Part shown: piece after piece, positions 8,498 through 17,688 of the stretch | How the letters are laid out: every line of letters begins with the position of its first letter | Position numbering within the stretch: position 1 is the first letter of the stretch | Origin: Shouchella xiaoxiensis | Lineage (GTDB): Bacteria > Bacillota > Bacilli > Bacillales > Bacillaceae_D | Direction of reading: 5' to 3' | Assembly: GCF_016907895.1 (NCBI RefSeq) | Contig: NZ_JAFBCV010000001.1 | Span: forward strand, 1-64,000 | DNA: 64,000 nt | Program-made: the position numbers and the translations under genes | The notes under the pieces: model-generated | Seen by the model: only the letters and a program-made list of their open reading frames with translations | The model's database searches: none | Told to the model about the DNA's origin: nothing

Positions 8498-10789
8498 ATG
8501 AGCTATCAAAACCCACTTCTACCAATTGATGAGCGTGTCGAACTATTACTGGCAGAGATGACGCTTAAGGAAAAAGTTGGACAGCTTAATCAAAAGATGT
8601 ACGGCTGGGATGCATATACGAAAACAGATGATGGCTTGGAGCTGACAGACGCTTTTAAAGAGCAGGTTCGGTTTGGTGATGGCATGGGTGCTCTTTACGG
8701 GTTGTTTCGCTCCGATCCGTGGTCGGCTGTTACCTATGAAAATGGCATTCCGACCGAAGAGAATGCGCGTTTTGCTAATCGAATCCAAACCTATATACGT
8801 GAACATACGAGACTCGGGATACCCGTGCTGTTATCGGAAGAATGCCCACATGGACACCAAGCGCTAGATGGAACGATGATTCCGACGAATATTGGCGTAG
8901 GGTCAACATGGAATCCACAGCTCATGGAACAAGCGTATTGTCACATAGCGACTGAAATTCGTGCGCGGGGCGCTCATCTCGGTCTCATCTCAACCTTGGA
9001 TCTATTGCGCGATCCAAGATGGGGTAGATCTGAGGAATGCTATAGCGAGGACCCTTATCTAGCGGCCGAGATGACTAAAGCCGCTGTCTATGGTTTACAA
9101 GGAAGAAGGGGAGCACCGGGAAATGAGCAAATTGGAGCTGTGCTCAAACATTTTGCTGCACAAGGAGCAGGAGAACGAGGAATCAATGCTGGCCCCGTTC
9201 CAATTGGTGAAAGAGAGCTGCGAGAAATTCATTTACCGGGAATGAAGGCTGGAGTGGAAGCGGGTGCGCTTGGCTGCATGGCAGCGTATAACGAGATAGA
9301 TGGCATTCCTTGTCATGGAAATGAATGGCTGTTAACGGAGCTATTGCGAGAGGAGTGGGGATTTACAGGAATTGTAATGGCGGACGGTACGGCGAATGAC
9401 CGACTTAATCAGCTGACGGGGGATTACCGCAAGTCTGCGGCGTTAGCGCTAAAGGCAGGAGTCGATCTGAGTCTTTGGGATGTCTCCTTCACAAAACTGG
9501 CTGAAGCTGTAGAGTATGGCTGGGTTGAAGAAAAATGGATCGATCGAGCTGTTCGACGTGTGCTGAAACTGAAATTTTCTCTCGGTCTGTTCGAAGATCC
9601 GTTTGTCCCAGAGGAAGACGTTAACGAAGTTGTCGGGAATGGCGCGTTTAAAGAAATAAACAAGCAGGTAGCGCGAGAATCAATCGTGTTGCTAAAAAAT
9701 GAAGGCGCAATTCTACCATTAGCGAAAACAAAAAAGGTAGCTGTCATCGGACCGAATGCCGATCAAATCTATCATCAATTAGGTGACTATACGTCCATTC
9801 GTCAAGAGAAAAAGGGAACGACTGTGCTTGAGGGCATTTTGGAGCTTAGCGAAGGGGAAGTAAGCTTTGCGGAAGGTTGTCAAGTGCGCGGTGATTCAAA
9901 GGCTGGTTTTGCAGAAGCGATTGCTCTTGCCAATGATGCAGACGTAGCGGTAGTTGTCGTCGGTGGAAGCAGCGCTCGCAACTTTGATCTTGATTTTGAC
10001 TTGAACGGAGCGGCAATCGTCAAGGGCAACCCGTCTGACATGGATTGCGGGGAAGGTGTGGATGTTGCAGACTTGCGTCTCGGTGGGGTACAGGAGGAAC
10101 TCATTCTCGCACTTGCACAGACAGGAACACCCATTATAGCCGTCTTGATTCAAGGTAGACCCCATGCGATTACTGAAATTGACAAACACTGTCAAGCGAT
10201 TCTTTGTGGCTGGTACCCGGGTGAAGAGGGAGGAACGGCGATAAGTGAGGTTTTATTTGGTGATGTAAACCCTAGCGGCAAACTGGCTGTTTCCATGCCT
10301 CGATCGAGTGCGCAGTTACCTGTTTATTACAATTACAAAGATCAAGGTAGAGCTCTCACTTATTTGGATATGAGCGCAACACCGCTTTATCCATTTGGCT
10401 ATGGCCTTAGCTACACGACATTTGAACTAAAAAACGTACGTGTTCTTCATGATGAGCTTTCCATATCTGAGCTTCAAAATGGAAAGTGTATTGCAATCGA
10501 AATTGATTTAGAAAATACGGGCATTAGAGCTGGGGCAGAAGTGGTTCAACTTTATATTCATGATGTAGAAGCAACGGTAACCCGCAGAAGGAAGGAATTG
10601 AAAGGCTTTAAAAAAGTCTCACTTCAGCCAGGAGAGGCAACCACCGTAGCCTTTTATCTTGGAAAAGATGACTTGTCTTATTGGAACAAGCAAATGAAGT
10701 TTGTCCCTGAACCAGGAGAAATAAACGTTATGGTTGGCAACCATTCAAATAGTCTAGAGAACACAGCGTTTATGATTACAGCTAACTAA
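8498..10789 (+). CDS. GH3 beta-glycosidase
   Basis: This is a family 3 exo-glycosidase of 763 residues with the standard order: N-terminal TIM-barrel domain, alpha/beta sandwich domain and C-terminal fibronectin-III-like domain (about 650-760). Asp296 in GIVMADG is the expected nucleophile. KHFAAQGAGERG and GDVNPSGKLAVSMP are typical GH3 blocks. The probable start is ATG 8498, 8 nt after the GAGAGGTGA that spans the mannosidase stop. GTG 8489 is the alternative. There is no signal peptide, so it is cytoplasmic. Activity could be beta-glucosidase, beta-xylosidase or beta-N-acetylhexosaminidase-like; the motifs seen favour glucosidase or xylosidase. It is the last enzyme of the operon. Confidence 0.9.
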   Translation: MSYQNPLLPIDERVELLLAEMTLKEKVGQLNQKMYGWDAYTKTDDGLELTDAFKEQVRFGDGMGALYGLFRSDPWSAVTYENGIPTEENARFANRIQTYIREHTRLGIPVLLSEECPHGHQALDGTMIPTNIGVGSTWNPQLMEQAYCHIATEIRARGAHLGLISTLDLLRDPRWGRSEECYSEDPYLAAEMTKAAVYGLQGRRGAPGNEQIGAVLKHFAAQGAGERGINAGPVPIGERELREIHLPGMKAGVEAGALGCMAAYNEIDGIPCHGNEWLLTELLREEWGFTGIVMADGTANDRLNQLTGDYRKSAALALKAGVDLSLWDVSFTKLAEAVEYGWVEEKWIDRAVRRVLKLKFSLGLFEDPFVPEEDVNEVVGNGAFKEINKQVARESIVLLKNEGAILPLAKTKKVAVIGPNADQIYHQLGDYTSIRQEKKGTTVLEGILELSEGEVSFAEGCQVRGDSKAGFAEAIALANDADVAVVVVGGSSARNFDLDFDLNGAAIVKGNPSDMDCGEGVDVADLRLGGVQEELILALAQTGTPIIAVLIQGRPHAITEIDKHCQAILCGWYPGEEGGTAISEVLFGDVNPSGKLAVSMPRSSAQLPVYYNYKDQGRALTYLDMSATPLYPFGYGLSYTTFELKNVRVLHDELSISELQNGKCIAIEIDLENTGIRAGAEVVQLYIHDVEATVTRRRKELKGFKKVSLQPGEATTVAFYLGKDDLSYWNKQMKFVPEPGEINVMVGNHSNSLENTAFMITAN

Positions 10790-10809
10790 GAAGATAGACC
10801 TATACAAAA

Positions 10810-10861
10810 AGGGATTTGCAATCTTTTATTTCGCAAAAGTGAAAAAAGAACGCAAATCCCT
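10810..10861 (+). terminator. Hairpin after the glycosidase operon
   Basis: The arms AGGGATTTGC (10810-10819) and GCAAATCCCT (10852-10861) pair perfectly around an AT-rich interior that can pair further (TCTTTT with AAAAGA). There is no strong T-tract, so termination is likely but not certain. Confidence 0.45.
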
Positions 10862-10976
10862 ATTGCTTGTAGACGGCTAATATAGCTATCATAGATTAAA
10901 AACAATCAGTTCTTACTAGTCAGACAAAAAATGAAAGGGCTTACTTACGAGGGCGAGATTGAAGGGGGAATAGGAA

Positions 10977-13214
10977 GTGGCGCTTACGAAATTACGGTCT
11001 ACATTGCTCTACAAATATATCATCTCCTATCTCCTTGTTTTTCTCGTTCCTTTTACTGTAATGAGCGTAGTTATTTATACGAATGCGGTAACAAGCTTAA
11101 GAGAAGAGATTGAGCAATCCAATATATATAATTTAGAACAGGTTCGCAATTTAACGGATGAACGTTTAACAGAGCTTGTTACGTTATCAGCACGGATGTC
11201 TTTAGATCCGCGCTTAACTCCTTATATGATTAGCCATCCGTATTATGGTGGAGAGGCAACAGACGAATTAAGAAAATACCGAGCGAATAGCGCAATTGTT
11301 GAAGAGCTGTTTGTATACTACAAAAATCAAGAAACATTGTATTCAACGAACGGTTCATATTCCATTGATGCTCTAGTTCACAGCGATCAAATTCAACAAT
11401 TAGGTAGAGAACATTTGTTAGATGATTTACATATCGATCTGCCACTTATTCGAACCGTCTATGGCGAAGATTTAATTGTGTATTTTGTGCCAATTGCACC
11501 AAACTCTGAGAAGCCTCATGGGACCGTGATGTTCTTTATTGAAGAAGCGACCATCATTAATATGATCCGCAATCTTCTAGGTGAAATTGAAGGCAATGTA
11601 TACATTTTTAATACGGATGACCAGATGATTGCGTCTGCGGTTACGGACGAGCTTGTACAAGCAGCAGACGTGCTTTCCTTCTCGAATGGATTCACAGGAG
11701 TGGATACGATCCAAATGCAAGGAAACGATTACTCAATGGTATCGGTCGAATCTAAAATTAGCGGATGGACCTTCGTAACCGTCATGGATCAAAATCAGTT
11801 TTTTGGAAAGTTAAACAATGTACAAGTAATCATGGTTTCTTTCCTCATTGTTTTATTTATCGTCGGGCTCATTTTGGCGGTGCTGTTTGGCAAAAATCAA
11901 TACAAGCCAATTCAAGATTTGTTTGCCATTACCCATCGAGGAAAAAAATCACCGCAGCTGTATCGTGGTGAAAATGAATTAGAGAAGATTGGAACAACGT
12001 TCAACACGCTTTATGAAGATCACGAGCTGTTAAATGAAACAATTGACCTACAAAAGCCGTTTGCGCGGGAACAGTTTCTAATTCGTCTATTAAAAGGCAA
12101 TTACCATGATTCCGTCGAGATTGATTCAATGATGCACACGCTGAATCTATCATTTAGAGAAGGAAGCTACTTTGTGGCAATCGTTCAATTTGAAACAGGA
12201 ACTTTTACAGAAGAAACCGTTCAAGAGAAAGATACGATCGTCCAGATTGTGTCCGCGCTGTCCCTGGATCACGCAACTGCTCATGCGGTTGATTTGCTGT
12301 ATTCGGACTCGATTGCCGTCGTGATTAGCACAGCAGATACATTAAAAAACGGCGGCAGAGCACTAAAAGAACAGATTGTCCAGCTCATTCAAGCCGAGCT
12401 TGAGGCTGCAATTGTTCACGTACCAACCATTGGTGTTGGCCAGCACTATGAGACGAAAATGAAGCTCAATCGATCATACATCGAGGCGCTGGCAACTATT
12501 GAGTATAAATTTTCAACGCCGCAAGGAAGCATTCTGTTCTTTGAAGATATAGAAACAGAATCGAATCATCTACTAGGGTACTTAAAGGAAGAACAAATTA
12601 AATATGTACAAAGTCTTAAACAAGGCGATCAAACCGTAGCAAGCGAGATGCTTCATGACATGTTTGAAGCGCTTGGTAGCAGAGGGCTGTCAATTAATGA
12701 AATCAAATGTATTTGTTTCGATATGATTAATACGACTCTTAAAACTGTCTCTGAATTAGGCTTTGCTAACCACCTGACTGATGTAAATCAATTGATTGAA
12801 TTCAAATCAATGGCGCAGTTGCGTCAACAGCTTCAACACATTGTTGATGTGATTTGTAACGAAGTCGAACAAAAGAAAGATAGCCATAACAGCAGGCTGC
12901 GAGACGATGTGTTGGCATTTATTCAAGTGAACTACAGAGAGTATGAGATCTCACTAGAATCCGTTGCCCAGCAGTTTCATTTGTCGGTATCCTATCTCAG
13001 CCGATTTATAAAAGAACAAACAGGTGAAACGTTCACTCAACTGATTCAGAATCTGCGAATTCGCTTTGTTAAAGGACAATTAGCCGAAACAAATGAACCA
13101 ATTAAAGACATTGTTGTGCAAGCAGGCTATAAGGATGTTGCCAACTTTATCCGCAAGTTTAAGAAGATTGAAGGAGTTACGCCGGGGCAATATCGAAAAG
13201 TGTATAGAACATGA
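10977..13214 (+). CDS. Membrane-anchored AraC-family sensor regulator (YesS-like)
   Basis: This is a one-component transcription regulator of 745 residues. TM1 is at about residues 11-33, then comes an extracellular sensor segment of some 250 residues (Cache-like in placement), then TM2 near 280-305. A cytoplasmic linker follows, ending in a two-helix-turn-helix AraC domain (about 640-745, with SLESVAQQFHLSVSYLSRFI and the GYKDVANFIRKFKK motif). The start is GTG 10977, 8 nt after GAAGGGGG. The layout matches YesS-type activators of polysaccharide operons in Bacillus. Its position directly downstream of the glycosidase operon suggests that it senses the extracellular glycan or loaded binding protein and activates the 367-10789 operon. 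This target is inferred. Confidence 0.85.
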   Translation: MALTKLRSTLLYKYIISYLLVFLVPFTVMSVVIYTNAVTSLREEIEQSNIYNLEQVRNLTDERLTELVTLSARMSLDPRLTPYMISHPYYGGEATDELRKYRANSAIVEELFVYYKNQETLYSTNGSYSIDALVHSDQIQQLGREHLLDDLHIDLPLIRTVYGEDLIVYFVPIAPNSEKPHGTVMFFIEEATIINMIRNLLGEIEGNVYIFNTDDQMIASAVTDELVQAADVLSFSNGFTGVDTIQMQGNDYSMVSVESKISGWTFVTVMDQNQFFGKLNNVQVIMVSFLIVLFIVGLILAVLFGKNQYKPIQDLFAITHRGKKSPQLYRGENELEKIGTTFNTLYEDHELLNETIDLQKPFAREQFLIRLLKGNYHDSVEIDSMMHTLNLSFREGSYFVAIVQFETGTFTEETVQEKDTIVQIVSALSLDHATAHAVDLLYSDSIAVVISTADTLKNGGRALKEQIVQLIQAELEAAIVHVPTIGVGQHYETKMKLNRSYIEALATIEYKFSTPQGSILFFEDIETESNHLLGYLKEEQIKYVQSLKQGDQTVASEMLHDMFEALGSRGLSINEIKCICFDMINTTLKTVSELGFANHLTDVNQLIEFKSMAQLRQQLQHIVDVICNEVEQKKDSHNSRLRDDVLAFIQVNYREYEISLESVAQQFHLSVSYLSRFIKEQTGETFTQLIQNLRIRFVKGQLAETNEPIKDIVVQAGYKDVANFIRKFKKIEGVTPGQYRKVYRT

Positions 13215-13222
13215 ATACGTCG

Positions 13223-13250
13223 GATCACCTTGAGAGGTGGTCTTTTTATT
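13223..13250 (+). terminator. Rho-independent terminator
   Basis: The stem GATCACCT/AGGTGGTC (one G-U pair) with a TGAG loop is followed by TTTTTATT. It closes the carbohydrate locus and separates it from the T7SS island. Confidence 0.75.
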
Positions 13251-13357
13251 GTAGAGAGGCATTTTGATGAGGTCTTTTGACTGAATGCAGGTAAATGTTA
13301 ATGTTAACTCAAGGAAAGAGGTTAGAGGTTCTTTCGAGAATGAAGGCGTTTTGATAA

Positions 13358-13432
13358 CCTACAAAAGGAAATAAACAAATAATTATTAATGTATTAAAAG
13401 ATAACTTGATTTGTCAGAAAGGGGAGATGACT
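13358..13432 (+). repeat. Conserved lipoprotein leader, copy 1
   Basis: This AT-rich block contains AAACAAATAATTATTAAT and ends in TTTGTCAGAAAGGGGAG just before the lipoprotein start. Closely similar blocks precede the next two lipoproteins, and one stands alone at 18141-18205. It probably carries the promoter and ribosome site of each unit. Confidence 0.6.
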
Positions 13433-14146
13433 ATGAAAAAATGGCTTATTCTAAGTACACTGTGCGCAGTGTTGCTAATTGGAGGATGCAATCCTGCCAA
13501 CAATGACCAACAAGAGCTAGAAGAAGAAGTGAACGGCGAAGATATACAAGAAGATGATGACGTAGAACAGGAAGGGGAGGGCGAAGGATTGGACAATGAG
13601 GGTGATCGATTAGCAGTGGAACATGAATTTACAAAAAGCTTTATAGTGGAGACCGACGTGGAACCAGGTTTTCACCAAATGAGAGGGGAGCTTAATGGGT
13701 TTGAAATGTTAATCCCGGAGAATGGGATTATACCCTCTATGCTTCATGCTATTGAAAACGATGCAGTTGAAACACTTATTTATACGTTTAATAATAAAAG
13801 TAAAAAGAAACAATATCATGTCAAACTAATGTATTACCAAAAATACCCTGAAGAAGTAAAACAAAATTATTTAAATGTTTTTAAAGACGAAGTAGGCTTT
13901 GACGGGGATTATAAATATGTAGAAGCCAATGATTTAGAAATATATCACGAGAGCTATGAAGACGAAGATGAATACGGTCCTGTTTTAAAGTATTTTGGTT
14001 ATCTTTTTTTAAAGGATCAGAATCATGCTATTCCCTATGAATTTATGGCGATGTGTCAAGGGAAAGAAGAATGCGACATCTCCTTTGAGGAAGAAGCGGA
14101 AATGGCGGAAAAGCTAATGTATTCTATTCGTTTGTTAGATCAATAG
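13433..14146 (+). CDS. Tandem lipoprotein 1, candidate T7SS immunity
   Basis: This is a secreted lipoprotein of 237 residues with signal peptide MKKWLILSTLCAVLLIGGC and Cys19 as lipidation site. A strongly acidic linker (Asp/Glu/Gln/Gly, about 22-58) is followed by a compact domain of about 175 residues. That domain contains EPGFHQMRG, FEMLIPENGII, EDEDEYGP and a late CQGKEEC pair. I do not recognise the family. ATG 13433 is chosen because the ATG two codons earlier directly abuts GGGGAG. It is the first of three paralogues ahead of a lipase-like gene. Surface-anchored lipoproteins next to secreted T7SS lipase toxins serve as immunity proteins in Staphylococcus (TilA with TslA), so that role is inferred here. 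Confidence 0.75.
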   Translation: MKKWLILSTLCAVLLIGGCNPANNDQQELEEEVNGEDIQEDDDVEQEGEGEGLDNEGDRLAVEHEFTKSFIVETDVEPGFHQMRGELNGFEMLIPENGIIPSMLHAIENDAVETLIYTFNNKSKKKQYHVKLMYYQKYPEEVKQNYLNVFKDEVGFDGDYKYVEANDLEIYHESYEDEDEYGPVLKYFGYLFLKDQNHAIPYEFMAMCQGKEECDISFEEEAEMAEKLMYSIRLLDQ

Positions 14147-14219
14147 GAAAGGTGATTGGTTCGGCTCGATATGCGTTGGGAAGAAAAGAAACTCTTGCAA
14201 TAAAAAAGACGTTTGAATA

Positions 14220-14303
14220 TCCTAAAGTAGGAAATAGTTAAATAAACAAATAATTATCAATACATAAAATGATACCCTGATCTGTCAGAAGGGGGAAATG
14301 ACG
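14220..14303 (+). repeat. Conserved lipoprotein leader, copy 2
   Basis: This block runs from CCTAAAGTAGGAAATAG through AACAAATAATTATCAATAC to TCTGTCAGAAGGGGG. It is identical over its length to copy 3, 895 nt downstream, and recognisably related to copies 1 and 4. Confidence 0.65.
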
Positions 14304-15041
14304 ATGAAAAAGTGGCTTAGTCTAAGTACGCTATGTGTAGTGTTGCTAATTGGCGGATGTAATACAGGTAATGACCAACAAGAGCCAAAAGAAGAAGTGA
14401 ACGGCGAAGATACACAAGAAGATCCTAGTACTGAACAAACGCCAGAGGATGAGGATGCTGAACAGGAAGGTGAGGACGAAGGAGTGCAGAATAACGAAGA
14501 TTTTCTAGCGGTTGAAGATGAATTTACAAAAGACTTTTTAGTAGAGACCGAAGTGGAACCAGGTTTCCACCAAATGAGAGGAAAGCTTGATGGTTTTGAA
14601 ATGTTAATTCCAGAAAACGGAATAATTTCTGATCTACTTCATGATATTGAAAACGATAAAGCGGAAACGGTCATCTTTACATTTAATAACCATTTAGAAA
14701 AAAAGCAATACAACGTCAAACTCATGTATCAAAGCCAGTACTCTGGAGACTGGAAGCAAAACTATTTAAACGTTTTTAAAGATGAAGTAGGTTTTGATGG
14801 GGAATATGAGTATGCGGAAGCAAATGGTTTAGAAATTTATCACGAAAGCTATGAAGACGAAGATGAATACGGTCCTGTTTTAAAGTATTTTAGCTATCTT
14901 TTTTCAAAACATAGGAATCAGGCTATATCCTATGAATTTATAGCTGTTTGTCAAGGGGGAGAAGATTGTACCCAAAGCCTTGAAGAAGAAGCAGAAATCG
15001 CTGAAAAATTAATGTATTCTATTCGTTTGTTAGATCAATAA
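14304..15041 (+). CDS. Tandem lipoprotein 2, candidate T7SS immunity
   Basis: This lipoprotein has 245 residues, with the same signal peptide type and Cys19 in LIGGC. Its acidic linker is longer than in copy 1 (Thr/Pro/Glu/Asp-rich, to about residue 68), and the same C-terminal domain ends in EKLMYSIRLLDQ. The cysteine pair appears as CQGGEDC. The first 70 or so residues are nearly identical to copy 3, while the region around residues 130-185 resembles copy 1 in places (DEVGFDG, YHESYEDEDEYGPVLKYF). ATG 14304 sits 8 nt after AGAAGGGGG. Function is unknown from sequence; immunity to the neighbouring lipase-like T7SS protein is the working idea. Each unit has its own leader, so dosage could be tuned separately. 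Confidence 0.75.
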   Translation: MKKWLSLSTLCVVLLIGGCNTGNDQQEPKEEVNGEDTQEDPSTEQTPEDEDAEQEGEDEGVQNNEDFLAVEDEFTKDFLVETEVEPGFHQMRGKLDGFEMLIPENGIISDLLHDIENDKAETVIFTFNNHLEKKQYNVKLMYQSQYSGDWKQNYLNVFKDEVGFDGEYEYAEANGLEIYHESYEDEDEYGPVLKYFSYLFSKHRNQAISYEFIAVCQGGEDCTQSLEEEAEIAEKLMYSIRLLDQ

Positions 15042-15114
15042 GAAAGGTGATAGGTTGGGCTCGATAAGCGATGGGAAGAAAAGAAACTCTTGCAATAAAA
15101 AAGACGTTTGAATA

Positions 15115-15198
15115 TCCTAAAGTAGGAAATAGTTAAATAAACAAATAATTATCAATACATAAAATGATACCCTGATCTGTCAGAAGGGGGAAATGACG
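15115..15198 (+). repeat. Conserved lipoprotein leader, copy 3
   Basis: This is an exact copy of the block at 14220-14303, at an offset of 895 nt. The identity continues into the first 200 or so coding bases of the two lipoproteins, pointing to a recent duplication or gene conversion. Confidence 0.65.
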
Positions 15199-15936
15199 AT
15201 GAAAAAGTGGCTTAGTCTAAGTACGCTATGTGTAGTGTTGCTAATTGGCGGATGTAATACAGGTAATGACCAACAAGAGCCAAAAGAAGAAGTGAACGGC
15301 GAAGATACACAAGAAGATCCTAGTACTGAACAAACGCCAGAGGATGAGGATGCTGAACAGGAAGGTGAGGACGAAGGAGTGCAGAATAACGAAGATTTTC
15401 TAGCAATTGAAGATGAATTTACAAAAGACTTTTTAGTTGAGACCGAAGTGGAACCAGGTTTTCACCAAATGAGAGGAGAGCTTGATGGATTTGAAATGTT
15501 AATTCCGGAGAATGGGATTATTTCTGATCTACTTCATGACATTGAGAACAATGCAATTGAAACAATTATTTTTACGTTTAATAATTATATTGAAAAAAAA
15601 TTGTATGATGTCAAACTCATGTATTATAAAAAATACCCAGAAGAAGTAAAACAAAATTATTTAAATGTCTTTAAAACTGAAGTGAATTTTGATGGCGAAT
15701 ATAAATATGCGGAAGCCAATGGTTTAGAAATGTATTACGGGAGCTTTGAAGATGAGGATGAGTATGGTCCGTATATGCGATATTTTGGTTACCTTTTTGC
15801 CGAGGAAAGGAACCAGGCGATTTCATTCACATATATGGCGATGTGCCAAGGTGAAGGAGAATGTTCCATCAGTCTTGAAGAGGAATCGGAAATGGCGGAA
15901 AAGCTAATGTATTCTATTCGTTTGTTAGACCAATAG
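15199..15936 (+). CDS. Tandem lipoprotein 3, candidate T7SS immunity
   Basis: This third paralogue has 245 residues with Cys19 as lipidation site. The signal peptide and acidic linker are essentially those of copy 2. The downstream domain diverges: KKYPEEVKQNYLNVFK matches copy 1, while TEVNFDG, MYYGSFEDEDEYGPYMRYF and CQGEGEC are its own. Its stop overlaps the ribosome site (GGGAAGGGGA) of the lipase-like gene, so this copy is the one most tightly co-expressed with the putative toxin and is the best candidate for cognate immunity. That assignment is inference. The family was not recognised. Confidence 0.78.
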   Translation: MKKWLSLSTLCVVLLIGGCNTGNDQQEPKEEVNGEDTQEDPSTEQTPEDEDAEQEGEDEGVQNNEDFLAIEDEFTKDFLVETEVEPGFHQMRGELDGFEMLIPENGIISDLLHDIENNAIETIIFTFNNYIEKKLYDVKLMYYKKYPEEVKQNYLNVFKTEVNFDGEYKYAEANGLEMYYGSFEDEDEYGPYMRYFGYLFAEERNQAISFTYMAMCQGEGECSISLEEESEMAEKLMYSIRLLDQ

Positions 15937-15951
15937 GGAAGGGGATTGGGT

Positions 15952-17673
15952 ATGAGCAGTGTTTTTGATGATGAAATAGTGCAAATGCGAATTACAGACC
16001 TTGAATATAAATTCCCGGAGATGACCGATGCGAAAATTATTGAAGCGATTGAACGAATATACCTTGAAGAAATGGGGAGACCCATTAACAAGAATATTCA
16101 TATAGAGAGAATGGACGGCTACTCCGAGTCATCTGATGCCAAAGGGACGGCGATTGTCTTAACTGATACAGAAGATCTTAATGATGTAAAAGAGGTTGTA
16201 TTCATTTCTCGAGGTAGTGTTTCTACTGAAGACTGGATCGATAATTTGCTTAGTATCGGAGTCGGCACGGGAGGGGCTGGGTATGCCCGAGATACGAAAA
16301 ATTACCTTGATCAGGTTACAGAACAGTACAAACTTGAGGACGACACGCCTATCTATGCTCTTGCCCATTCAAAAGGTCACAATACTGTAGCTGCTATCCA
16401 ACTAAGCGATGATTATTTTTCACAATTAAATACATTTAACGGTGCCCAGGCTAATGCTGTTCAACAAATACGTTATGACGAAGATTTCAGAAGAGCGGTA
16501 GAAAGGGAATTTAACCTCACGCGATTAAATACGGAAGCTGTCCAATCCATCCCCCCTAAAGAACTAGAAGCGTTTGCCAAGGAATATTACAAAGACAAAG
16601 AGGCTGGCATCAATCAAACCCGTTCCAAGAGTGATTTTTTGTATGCGCTTGATTCCTTTCCGTGGATGTTTGTTGTGGGCGATGTGACAACGTACCGTAC
16701 GGACCATGAGAACAAAGGGTTTGTAGGGCCAATGGAAGTGATTCCTCAAGAAGACCTGCAGGCGTTGCTTGAATTTCTAGCACCGTACGGTCATGTTTAT
16801 GCAGAGAAAGGAATTACTGGTGTCATGGACGAGGCGTTTAACGATGCACTGGCTTTTTACAAGGATAATCCAAGCTCTGATCCCCTTGATTTTGATACGA
16901 TGAAATCAACGGTATCTGTTCTTGTCGATGAGTTAGGGGAAGCCGGGTATTTATCTGAGGAAGATGCCAGCCAGTTGAGATGGGAATTGCGATTAGTGTT
17001 GACGGATATAGAAGCAATTTATAAGCGAGTTCATGAAGGAGAAGGCACACCATTTATGCGGTTATTAGAAGATGCTCTCTTTACTGGGGTATTGTTTAAA
17101 TTCTCGACGGAGCAACGACTAGCCTCTATTAATACATTGTTTGAAGGCGTTGCTCAAGCCGCGGAAGAGCACCATAAGCTTGAGGCACTCATGAATGAAA
17201 TTGCCGAAGGAAAGTCCTATCATGGTGGCGATCTGTATTTGGAGGGTTCTGCTGGTGGGGATGAGATTAAACTTAATCTGAGCAAGACGTTAGACGCGTA
17301 TGAAACAGTACAGAGGATTCTTGATGAACAAGATAAGCGGCTTGAACGCTATTTGGCAATGGTTGAGCATGAGTACATAGACTTTTACGAACAGAAGAAG
17401 AAACAATTGGCTTCAAAAATGAGCTTGATTGAGAGCAACTACCGCAGTTACCAGCATTTATTGCCTATTTCTTATAGCGGACTCATCACCAATTTGCAGT
17501 TTCGTGAATCGTTTTTGCCGCTTGTAGGCGCGCCACTTGAAGGAGTTGCTTTTCTAGTCAAGCTAAATAGGGAGTCGACCGAAGAGAAAGCGAAGGCGAT
17601 GCGTGAATCAGTTGAAGAGATGTTTGATGTCGACCACAATGTGGCCGATATGTTTGCTTATTTATCTGGATAA
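15952..17673 (+). CDS. Putative T7SS lipase toxin (DUF6792-like lipase plus helical C-terminus)
   Basis: The protein has 573 residues and no signal peptide. The N-terminal 300 residues look like a class-3-lipase-type alpha/beta hydrolase: a strand ending FISRGSVSTEDWIDNL (oxyanion region) and the nucleophile elbow A-H-S-K-G with Ser140. Plausible partners are Asp244 (in VVGD) and His281 (in PYGHVY). Residues from about 370 to 573 are helical and charged with coiled-coil character, resembling the secretion half of LXG proteins but at the wrong end. That is the reverse layout known from staphylococcal TslA. ATG 15952 is chosen over TTG 15946 because GGGAAGGGGA lies 6 nt upstream. Lipoproteins lie upstream, and a small helical protein and the T7SS machine downstream. 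Role inferred: secreted phospholipase or lipase used against competitors. Confidence 0.72.
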   Translation: MSSVFDDEIVQMRITDLEYKFPEMTDAKIIEAIERIYLEEMGRPINKNIHIERMDGYSESSDAKGTAIVLTDTEDLNDVKEVVFISRGSVSTEDWIDNLLSIGVGTGGAGYARDTKNYLDQVTEQYKLEDDTPIYALAHSKGHNTVAAIQLSDDYFSQLNTFNGAQANAVQQIRYDEDFRRAVEREFNLTRLNTEAVQSIPPKELEAFAKEYYKDKEAGINQTRSKSDFLYALDSFPWMFVVGDVTTYRTDHENKGFVGPMEVIPQEDLQALLEFLAPYGHVYAEKGITGVMDEAFNDALAFYKDNPSSDPLDFDTMKSTVSVLVDELGEAGYLSEEDASQLRWELRLVLTDIEAIYKRVHEGEGTPFMRLLEDALFTGVLFKFSTEQRLASINTLFEGVAQAAEEHHKLEALMNEIAEGKSYHGGDLYLEGSAGGDEIKLNLSKTLDAYETVQRILDEQDKRLERYLAMVEHEYIDFYEQKKKQLASKMSLIESNYRSYQHLLPISYSGLITNLQFRESFLPLVGAPLEGVAFLVKLNRESTEEKAKAMRESVEEMFDVDHNVADMFAYLSG

Positions 17674-17688
17674 GGGGAGTGTGAATGG

